Shown here: positions 1 through 5,545 of the stretch, piece by piece | Layout of the letters: every line of letters starts with the position of its first letter | How positions within the stretch are numbered: the first letter of the stretch is position 1 | Assembly (NCBI GenBank): GCA_903926285.1 | Contig: CAIYIP010000388.1 | Location: 1-6,330, forward strand | Direction of reading: 5' to 3' | Length of the DNA: 6,330 bases | DNA from: an uncultured Gammaproteobacteria bacterium | GTDB taxonomy: Bacteria > Pseudomonadota > Gammaproteobacteria > Pseudomonadales > Pseudohongiellaceae | Program-made: the position numbers and the translations under genes | The notes under the pieces: generated by a model | Told to the model about the DNA's origin: nothing | The model's database searches: none | Seen by the model: the letters and a program-made list of their open reading frames with translations, nothing else

Positions 1-1816
1 CCTGCATGGTGCGAGTCAAATCGCCCTTGGCCAAACACCCGAGTACGGAAACCGTATCGAGAATCACTTTCTCGGCCACATCGACCAGTTGGTTGACGCC
101 CATGCTCAGATCAAGGAAGAAGCCCTGCTTGTTCTTGACGTTGATGCGCTGGCTCAGATCGCCGCGCATGGAGGCGCTGACTATGCTTTGCACTTCATGT
201 TCAACTGCGACTTCAATTGTGCGATCCATCCACTCCGCAACGATGCCAATACGTATGCCTTGAGCATCAACAACGGGGCTGACAGTGACGCGATAACTAC
301 GCTCGCCGAGTTTGTGATCGGACGTCTGCGGCATCGTGAGGCTTTTGAGCATCTGGGCTTCATGAGCACCATTGGTGCCGAGGTAGTCAAAACCCTTGCC
401 GACCAGAGCTGAGGCATCAAAATTGGGCAAAACAGCGCGTATTTCACGCGCGCCCTGGCTGAACATCGTCGCTGCTGCGTTGTTGCGGTAGATGATCACA
501 AGATCAGCATCAAGCACGAGCACAGCTGAACTCACGCCATCGAGGGCCTGTTTGATACGGCCAGTCTCGGTCGCGATACACTCCTGTTCAACAACCATCT
601 TGGCTTGTACCTGCACCAGCGTAGCTTGCTCCTCAGCCATGCGCGCAGAATTCTCGGCCTGGCGCTGCACTTCCTGTATCTGTTTCTGCAACTGGACTTT
701 CTGTTCGCGTAATTGCGACTGCATGTTGTTGAGGCCATGCAATAGCTCGCCGGTTTCATCGTTGGAATTAATCGTCACCTTGTTATTGAGTTCGCCTTTG
801 GCAATCGCTGCGGAAAGCTGCACAGCCTGTTGCAGGGGGCGGGAAATGATGCGGGAAACCTTGAAGAATGCGATGTTCACGACAATTGCGATCAGTAATA
901 TGATCACGATGAACACAAATGATATCTGGCTCTGGTTGGCCCGCGCTTTTTCACGGGTTGCCTCGAGCAGACTTGCCTTGGTTTGTTTCAAGCTGCTAAG
1001 GATGGGCGAGAACTCGAGCGCTACGCCGGAAAATGATGCGCGCTCTTCGAGCAGTTGGCGCAGGCTTTTGCCATAGGCCAAAAGGGATTCAATGTAAGAA
1101 TCCATATCGCCGGTGATGAAGAGTTGTGTGTCCGCGTCCATGGCTGAGGCAGCAAGTAGTTCGTTGAAAACATCTTTCTCCAGTACGATGCTCTCGCTAA
1201 TCTCAAGCGAAGGATTTTCGATAAAGGTTTTTTCCTGCTGGCGTATTTTGAACAAGGAGTTTTGCAACTGCAGTTGACCTTCGCTGCTCACCAGTTCATT
1301 GATGTTGGCGGCGCTGCTGTTCAATTTGCCGAGGTAGCCGCTGCTGGCATCAAGTCCAGCTAGTTCCATGGACGCAACCATTTCATTGAAGCTTCCTTCA
1401 TACAAGCCGAGGTATGAAGACATTTTCTCTACCAGCGTGCCAACTTCCTCTGTCGGAGGTTCAAGCAGAATTTCGGAGATGCTGGCTTCAACCCTGCGCA
1501 GGGATACTTTGTGGCTTGGCAGCAAAGTAGCATCCTGGGAAATGATGAAATCTTTCTCTATGCGGCGCATGTCGAGAAACTGGATGTTGATCTGGTCAAC
1601 CAGCTCACCAAAGCTCGTGATGCGCAGCGTATCGTCGGTTGCCTTGCCGTTGACTATGGTTACCTGGTAGTAGGCTGCACCAAGGGCAGCAAAGCCCATG
1701 ATCAGAATGGCCAAAATGACGCCAAATTTTTTGGCGAGGGACATGTCCCGGAACGAGAAACGGCTAGTGACAAGTTTTATTGTTGTATTAGTTTGATTTG
1801 CGTTACCCGGAGCCAT
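1..1816 (-). CDS. Methyl-accepting chemotaxis protein, HBM-like periplasmic sensor plus PAS (3' end outside window)
   Basis: Inner-membrane chemoreceptor that would couple ligand binding to CheA/CheW and flagellar control. The frame is open from ATG at 1816 to the left edge (605 residues seen). Residues 1-30 are cytoplasmic; TM1 is about 31-52 (FGVILAILIMGFAALGAAYY). Residues 53-296 form a long, mostly helical periplasmic region with two related motifs, RRIEKDFI (84-91) and RQQEKTFI (192-199). Their duplication is typical of the helical bimodular (HBM) sensor of McpS-like receptors. TM2 is about 297-318, HAMP about 319-371 (DETGELLHGLNNM), followed by a Gln/Glu-rich coiled coil to about 412. 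A PAS domain spans about 416-530 (VLVLDADLVIIYRNNAAA). A second HAMP-like segment spans 539-605 (MRGDLSQRI, then AKGDLTRTM). The conserved signalling hairpin and methylation sites should lie off the left edge. The start is supported by AGAGG five bases upstream and by a sigma-28 promoter. Ligand unknown; TCA intermediates bind McpS, but nothing here proves that for this protein. Confidence 0.93.
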   Translation of the reverse strand, partial: MAPGNANQTNTTIKLVTSRFSFRDMSLAKKFGVILAILIMGFAALGAAYYQVTIVNGKATDDTLRITSFGELVDQINIQFLDMRRIEKDFIISQDATLLPSHKVSLRRVEASISEILLEPPTEEVGTLVEKMSSYLGLYEGSFNEMVASMELAGLDASSGYLGKLNSSAANINELVSSEGQLQLQNSLFKIRQQEKTFIENPSLEISESIVLEKDVFNELLAASAMDADTQLFITGDMDSYIESLLAYGKSLRQLLEERASFSGVALEFSPILSSLKQTKASLLEATREKARANQSQISFVFIVIILLIAIVVNIAFFKVSRIISRPLQQAVQLSAAIAKGELNNKVTINSNDETGELLHGLNNMQSQLREQKVQLQKQIQEVQRQAENSARMAEEQATLVQVQAKMVVEQECIATETGRIKQALDGVSSAVLVLDADLVIIYRNNAAATMFSQGAREIRAVLPNFDASALVGKGFDYLGTNGAHEAQMLKSLTMPQTSDHKLGERSYRVTVSPVVDAQGIRIGIVAEWMDRTIEVAVEHEVQSIVSASMRGDLSQRINVKNKQGFFLDLSMGVNQLVDVAEKVILDTVSVLGCLAKGDLTRTMQ

Positions 1817-1870
1817 AATTGCCTCTGCATCAAAGGCTACCGTTGTTTCAGGCAACCTATTTGAGGTCAA

Positions 1871-1897
1871 ATAACGGCTAATTCGTACAAAACTTTA
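1871..1897 (-). promoter_or_regulatory. Sigma-28 (FliA) promoter for the chemoreceptor
   Basis: Read on the minus strand, TAAAGTTT (1890-1897) is followed by exactly 11 bases and then GCCGTTAT (1871-1878). The known enterobacterial FliA consensus is TAAAGTTT-N11-GCCGATAA, so the -35 matches 8 of 8 and the -10 matches 6 of 8 with the preferred spacing. Transcription would start around 1860-1866, leaving a leader of about 45-50 bases before the ATG at 1816. This places the chemoreceptor in the late flagellar/chemotaxis regulon. Confidence 0.82.
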
Positions 1898-1989
1898 GAC
1901 CTTTTTACGAACTGACGGTCAGGCACCAGACTCAATTTAATCACGCGGATCGCAAGTAATTGTTTACACAAGAAAAGTTATTGCTGATT

Positions 1990-2003
1990 GCAGGCACGCC
2001 TGC
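1990..2003. repeat. Short palindrome GCAGGC-AC-GCCTGC
   Basis: Six-base perfect arms surround a 2-base centre. The centre is too short for a stable RNA hairpin loop without opening pairs, so it looks more like a possible protein-binding dyad or part of a transcript end. It lies about 95 bases upstream of the sigma-28 promoter. Its function is unknown. Confidence 0.35.
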
Positions 2004-2038
2004 TTGCCCTAAAAATGCACAGAGCACTATTGGGATGC

Positions 2039-2055
2039 ACACCCTGACAGGGTGT
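2039..2055. repeat. Perfect inverted repeat ACACCCTG-A-CAGGGTGT
   Basis: Two perfect 8-base arms flank a single central base. No run of T follows on either strand, so it is not a standard intrinsic terminator. Possible roles are an operator, a factor-assisted 3' end stabiliser for the GGT-like transcript, or one copy of a dispersed genomic repeat. The window contains only one copy. Confidence 0.4.
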
Positions 2056-2161
2056 CGCGAAGACGCAGAAATTGCGCCGTAATCGAGTAAGCGGAAAAAG
2101 CTAGCGAACACTGATTTACTTCAGTACCAGCGAGGAAGCCTTGGTTCGACCCTTGGTGTAA

Positions 2162-4132
2162 CTACCAGGCTACGCCGTAATCATCACCATAATCACTGGA
2201 ACCACCCATCAGGGTGCCATGCATCTGGTCAATGAAAATGCCATTGATGGGCCCCGACGTTTTACCCTCAACTACAACCTTGTAGCCCATGCTTTCCATC
2301 TGCTGCATTACCGGATAAGGAGTATCGGCACGCAGCAGAAGTTTGCCGGGCTCGCTCAGGTGATCACCAAAGGAACTGTGGGCCTGGTAGCTGCCCATGT
2401 TGGCGGCCTCACTGGCTTCCTGGACATCCATGCCAAACTCGACCACATTAAGAAAAAACTGCACGAGGTTCTGATCTTGGAAATCACCACCTTGCACTGC
2501 AAACGATAACAATGGCTTGCCGTCTTTTAATGCCATGCCTGGGGAAAGAGTCGCACGCGGACGCTGGCCCGGTGTAAGTACATTGAAGGGATTCTGGCTG
2601 CCCTCCATGACAAAGCTCTGCATACGCTGCGACAGGCCAACACCCGTGGTGCCGGCAATAAACGCAGGTACCCAACCACCACTCGGCGTGATGGACACAA
2701 CCCAGCCTTCGGCATCGGCTGCCTGGATCGACGTAGTTCCGGCACGCAGCGCCTGTTCATGGCTCATGGTGTTGGTACTCGCCACTTTCTGCGTGGAAAT
2801 TTTTGGCAACCAGTCACGCAACAAATCTGTGTAAGGGTTGGCACCACCAGACTGAAACTCGTACGGATCGCCTGGTTTCACGATTGGATCATTGCGGTTC
2901 ATCTTGATAGTAGCTGCACGTTCGCGCGCGTAGTCCTTGCTCAGCAACCCGGCTATTGGTTCGACCGGGGGCACATAAGGATCGCCATAATAAAAATCAC
3001 GATCGGCATAGGCGAGATTCATCGCCTGGTACAAGGTGTGGATGTACTGCGGCGAGTTATATCCCATGCCCTTCAGGTCGAACTCTTCCAGAATATTGAG
3101 TGTCTGCAGCATGACAGGCCCCTGCACCCACGAATTGAGTTTGTACACCTCAATGCCTTTCCAGGTTGTCATTACCGGCTCTTCAATATGGACTTGCCAC
3201 TTGTCGAGGTCTTCCATGGTGATGAGGCCGCCGGCATTCTGCACCGATCGTGTCAGTTCTTCGGCAATATCACCGCGATAAAAACGTTCGTAGGCTGCCA
3301 TGATGGCGTCCTTGCGATTCTTGCCGGCTGCAAGTGCATTACTTTCTGCTTCCACCAGTTTGGTCAGCATAGCAAGCAGATCTGCCTGCACAAACATTTC
3401 GCCGGCTGAAGGGGCGCCCTGCTCGGCAGGATTGCGCGGATTGTAGTGTGGCAATAACACGCGGCGCGAATCATCCCAAAGACGCAGCAGCGGTTTATAA
3501 CCTTCGATATTTTCCGCCTGCACTTCCTCCATCGGATAACCGGCGGCCATTTCCATGGCAGGCGCGAGGACTTCTTCGAGGCTCATAGTGCCGTACTCGG
3601 CGAGCATGACCAGCAGACCACCGGGTGTACCAGGAGTGACTGCAGCCAGAGGACCATATTCCGGCGGATAGGGCATGCCCAGTTGGTTTTTGAAATAGTC
3701 GGGCGTTGCTCCTGTTGGCGCCATGCCGAGTGCATTGATCGCAATGACCTTGCCCGTGATGGGATTGTGAATAAGCGCCTGGGTCTCACCGCCCCAGCTC
3801 AGGGTGTCCCACATTGTCGCGGCGGCTGCGAGCATTGCGCAGGCTGCATCCACGGCATTACCACCCTTGCTGAACGTCAAGGCACCAGCTGAAGCAGCAA
3901 GGGGCTTGCCCGTAATGGCAACCCAGTGGCTGCCATGCAGCGGGGGTTTATTGGAGTGTTTGTATTCCTGGGCCAGGGCACCATTGATCACTGCGAGACT
4001 GGCCAGAGCAACCACCAGATATTTGTAAACACCCGACACTTGCTGTCTTACTGCGTGGCCATTCACATTCTTGCCCATCACAATGCCCACCACAGTCTTG
4101 CTCACTTCCTGCATGGCTTTGAAAAATAACAT
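2162..4132 (-). CDS. Exported gamma-glutamyltransferase-like Ntn-hydrolase (divergent GGT family)
   Basis: 656 codons ending in TAG. The family is made as a precursor that cleaves itself before a Thr, giving a large and a small subunit, and acts on gamma-glutamyl or other amide bonds. A hydrophobic segment (about 36-53) ending ALAQ (52-55) suggests export to the periplasm. Family blocks are present in order: SKGGNAVDAA (88-97), the WGG/NALGMAP region (113-139), VTPGTPGG (165-172), and the nucleophile block AGTTS with T466 as probable catalytic Thr. After it come DAEGW (473-477), TPSGGW (482-487), RPRATLSP (524-531) and GGDFQDQN (548-555). Cleavage before T466 gives a small subunit of 191 residues, a normal size. 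The E. coli substrate-binding Arg114 position (in DFREMAP) appears as Leu135 here, and the Asn411 position as Gly486. The TPSGGW and GGDxQDQ motifs resemble a recognised GGT-like clade of uncertain substrate. The start is uncertain: ATG 4132 has no clear ribosome site; ATG 4078 (residue 19) would give a more usual signal peptide and has GGTGGG upstream. Confidence 0.92.
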   Translation of the reverse strand: MLFFKAMQEVSKTVVGIVMGKNVNGHAVRQQVSGVYKYLVVALASLAVINGALAQEYKHSNKPPLHGSHWVAITGKPLAASAGALTFSKGGNAVDAACAMLAAAATMWDTLSWGGETQALIHNPITGKVIAINALGMAPTGATPDYFKNQLGMPYPPEYGPLAAVTPGTPGGLLVMLAEYGTMSLEEVLAPAMEMAAGYPMEEVQAENIEGYKPLLRLWDDSRRVLLPHYNPRNPAEQGAPSAGEMFVQADLLAMLTKLVEAESNALAAGKNRKDAIMAAYERFYRGDIAEELTRSVQNAGGLITMEDLDKWQVHIEEPVMTTWKGIEVYKLNSWVQGPVMLQTLNILEEFDLKGMGYNSPQYIHTLYQAMNLAYADRDFYYGDPYVPPVEPIAGLLSKDYARERAATIKMNRNDPIVKPGDPYEFQSGGANPYTDLLRDWLPKISTQKVASTNTMSHEQALRAGTTSIQAADAEGWVVSITPSGGWVPAFIAGTTGVGLSQRMQSFVMEGSQNPFNVLTPGQRPRATLSPGMALKDGKPLLSFAVQGGDFQDQNLVQFFLNVVEFGMDVQEASEAANMGSYQAHSSFGDHLSEPGKLLLRADTPYPVMQQMESMGYKVVVEGKTSGPINGIFIDQMHGTLMGGSSDYGDDYGVAW

Positions 4133-4251
4133 ACACAGAGTCCGTCGTTGTTACGGAAGAGGGTTCTACCTTAGCACAAAACTGTAACGGTGTTGCTTGG
4201 CTCCCTCGCCTTTTCTTGAGGAGACTCTGCACAACATTACGACACAGTAAG

Positions 4252-4512
4252 TCAAGCTAAGAGGGCGGGCCATATCATGTTGCCTTTGGCATTGAGCAAA
4301 GCCATTTCTCCGAGTTTTTTCACAGTGGCTGTGCTGGCCCTGATGGGAGCAGAGCCATTCAGATTGGCAGCAGGCTGGATGCCAAGCGCAGCAAACGTGC
4401 CATTGGTAATATCGATCATATCGGTGTAACGCAGATTGTACTTCTGGCGCTGATCGTACCACAGCCTTTGCTGGTGATATTTAAATCTGCCTGAGACTTT
4501 CAGAAACTGCAT
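4252..4512 (-). CDS. Unassigned small open frame, possibly a gene remnant
   Basis: 86 codons from ATG 4512 to TGA. I do not recognise the product. Codon choice from about residue 18 on (CTG, CAG, GGC, CGC, ATC, GCC) resembles the neighbouring real genes, and the protein reads like a normal soluble fold: RYTDMIDITNGTFAALGIQP (28-47), then a basic, Ala/Leu-rich end (KKLGEMALLN). No signal peptide or ribosome site is visible. The frame stays open upstream of the ATG to an in-frame TAA at 4591-4593, adding 26 residues (GSSLLETRRKIYL...) without another ATG. It could be a small real gene sitting 119 bases upstream of, and co-directional with, the GGT-like gene. It could instead be the C-terminal remnant of a larger gene whose front was replaced by the deacetylase-family gene, or a chance frame. 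Confidence 0.35.
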   Translation of the reverse strand: MQFLKVSGRFKYHQQRLWYDQRQKYNLRYTDMIDITNGTFAALGIQPAANLNGSAPIRASTATVKKLGEMALLNAKGNMIWPALLA

Positions 4513-4592
4513 GCAAACGAAAAATTGCAGCCAGAGATGTCGCCATGCCTGTAAATAGATTTTCCTTCTGGTCTCCAGTAAGCTGCTGCCTT

Positions 4593-4598
4593 ATAAAA
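4593..4598 (+). promoter_or_regulatory. Possible -10 box (TATAAA) for the deacetylase-family gene
   Basis: TATAAA lies 22 bases before the ATG at 4621. No good TTGACA-like box occurs 16-18 bases upstream, so either an activator is needed or the match is accidental in an A-rich stretch. If used, the 5' leader would be only about 15 bases, consistent with the weak ribosome site. Confidence 0.3.
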
Positions 4599-4620
4599 AA
4601 ATCAGATTCAACACGACGGC

Positions 4621-5394
4621 ATGCCCTTACTGGTCAGCTTTACCATTGATAATCTCGGCGATGCTGCCGACTTGCAACGCAACATCATCCAGGCTCCTCG
4701 TCCTTTGGGTGCAAATCCCGCACTCGAACGAGGCTATCCTGCACTGCTTGATCTCTTCGCACGCTTCAATATCCAGGCCACCTGTTTTGTGGAAGGCTGG
4801 AGCGCAAGGCAATATCCGGACTACCTGCGTCATATCGAAAGCCTTGGCCACCAGATTGGCATGCATGGCTGGCAACATGAAAATTGGGCGACGCTGACTG
4901 AAGCAGAAGTTACTGATCTGACCATTCGCGCTACCGAAAGCATCACTCAGACAACGGGCACAACGCCGGTGGCATTTCGTGCACCTGGAGGGTTTAACAC
5001 TTCATTCACGCAACAATTATTACAACGACTAGGCTATCAGATCGATGCCAGCTTTGCTGAAAGCAACAAGCTGAAGCTCCTCGGCGGGGCGCTGATCAGC
5101 ATCCCTTATCAATGGTCTGGCGTGGATGCAACGCACTGGTTATGGAACAAATGCACTCCAGAGGAAGTGGCAGCACTCTGGCAGGATGCCTTGCGGCAAG
5201 CAGCTGAAGTCAGCGGACATTTTGTGTTTATCTGGCACCCTCACATTATGGGCCTGAATCCTGCGTGGCTGGCGGCTGGAGAGCACATAATTCGTTTCAT
5301 TCAACAGAACAATCAGTTTCAAATAGTGTCTCTGAAGCAGATTCATAACAGCGCACTGAACACTGATCCGGCCAATATCCTGCCTTCCTCCTGA
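4621..5394 (+). CDS. Polysaccharide deacetylase family protein (NodB fold, 'DNLG' type)
   Basis: 257 codons ending in TGA. The family uses a metal to hydrolyse N- or O-acetyl groups, or C-N bonds in the allantoinase-like branch. Motifs visible in NodB order: FTIDNLGDA (7-15, motif 1), ATCFVEGW (53-60), HQIGMHGWQHENW (77-89, motif 2 with H82 and H86 as likely metal ligands), FRAPGGFN (119-126, motif 3), DASF (142-145, motif 4) and IWHPH (204-208, motif 5 His). Motif 1 normally has two Asp (base plus metal ligand); here it is D10-N11. From memory, a clade of such proteins beginning FDNLGEA is widespread, so this is probably a family trait rather than decay. No signal peptide or membrane segment is seen, so a cytoplasmic location is likely. 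The start is fixed by an in-frame TAA at 4594-4596; the ribosome site is weak. It is divergent from the GGT-like gene and co-directional with the TonB receptor, 151 bases ahead. Substrate unknown. Confidence 0.87.
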   Translation: MPLLVSFTIDNLGDAADLQRNIIQAPRPLGANPALERGYPALLDLFARFNIQATCFVEGWSARQYPDYLRHIESLGHQIGMHGWQHENWATLTEAEVTDLTIRATESITQTTGTTPVAFRAPGGFNTSFTQQLLQRLGYQIDASFAESNKLKLLGGALISIPYQWSGVDATHWLWNKCTPEEVAALWQDALRQAAEVSGHFVFIWHPHIMGLNPAWLAAGEHIIRFIQQNNQFQIVSLKQIHNSALNTDPANILPSS

Positions 5395-5399
5395 AAGTA

Positions 5400-5429
5400 T
5401 TGTTTAACAGCCAGTGATGGCGGTATATT
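5400..5429 (+). promoter_or_regulatory. Candidate sigma-70 promoter for the TonB-dependent receptor
   Basis: TTGTTT (5400-5405) and TATATT (5424-5429) are separated by 18 bases. The -10 is good, the -35 weak. Transcription would begin near 5436, giving a leader of about 110 bases to the ATG at 5546 that covers the alternative GTG start. It lies immediately after the stop of the upstream gene, so the receptor could also be read through from there. Confidence 0.35.
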
Positions 5430-5452
5430 TGCGCGTGCTACTGTCATCTAAC

Positions 5453-5467
5453 AGGAGAATATTAGTG
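5453..5467 (+). promoter_or_regulatory. Upstream ribosome site AGGAG with in-frame GTG
   Basis: AGGAG at 5453-5457 is spaced 7 bases from GTG at 5465-5467. The GTG is in frame with the receptor ATG at 5546 (27 codons upstream, no intervening stop). The peptide between them (VRGVGEPGLPRHLSLKK...) is not hydrophobic. The ATG at 5546 is preferred for the receptor because it has its own AGGGGGA site and starts a normal signal peptide. Confidence 0.35.
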
Positions 5468-5545
5468 CGGGGAGTCGGCGAACCCGGTTTACCCAGACAT
5501 CTTTCTTTAAAAAAAATCATAAATAAAACCCAGGGGGAAGAAAGC

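Larger units (their letters stand above)
1817..2161. other. Noncoding region between the GGT-like gene and the chemoreceptor
   Basis: About 345 bases with no credible gene. The chemoreceptor end holds the sigma-28 promoter and leader. The middle holds two compact palindromes (1990-2003 and 2039-2055). Near the GGT-like stop, the 7-base direct repeat CCTTGGT occurs at 2139-2145 and 2151-2157, a 12-base period. No hairpin followed by a T-tract is visible downstream of the GGT-like stop, so its terminator is not identified. Confidence 0.6.
4133..4620. other. Divergent intergenic region between the GGT-like gene and the deacetylase-family gene
   Basis: This 488-base gap must contain promoters firing outward in both directions. 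It also contains the unassigned minus-strand frame at 4252-4512. Between 4133 and 4251 no convincing sigma-70 promoter for the GGT-like gene could be picked: TTGACT and a TAAGGT-like box occur on the minus strand but not with matched partners at normal spacing. The 4513-4620 end holds a TATAAA box facing the deacetylase-family gene. Confidence 0.5.

Noticed and set aside
492..1076. Plus-strand open frame of 194 codons opposite the chemoreceptor
   Set aside because: It lies wholly antisense to a well-supported chemoreceptor with clear domains. The translation is Ser/Cys/Arg-rich with no recognisable motif, as expected of an antisense shadow.
1368..1864. Plus-strand frames of 100 and 117 codons opposite the chemoreceptor N-terminus and promoter
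   Set aside because: Both are antisense to the sensor region, overlap each other in different frames and lack ribosome sites or recognisable domains.
2039..2055. Intrinsic terminator for the GGT-like gene
   Set aside because: The stem has a one-base centre and no T-tract on the minus strand after it, so the standard terminator criteria fail.
2139..2157. Direct repeat CCTTGGT x2 as iteron, CRISPR or attachment site
   Set aside because: Only two 7-base copies, no spacer array, no integrase and no tRNA nearby. It is probably chance.
2759..3409. Plus-strand frame of 216 codons opposite the GGT-like gene
   Set aside because: Antisense to conserved GGT blocks. The His/Cys-rich translation shows no family motif, and other overlapping frames occur in the same stretch.
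3948..4462. Minus-strand frames of 94 and 98 codons across the GGT-like start and the intergenic region
   Set aside because: They overlap the GGT-like coding sequence or the better frame 4252-4512 in a different phase, and their composition is unlike the neighbouring proteins.
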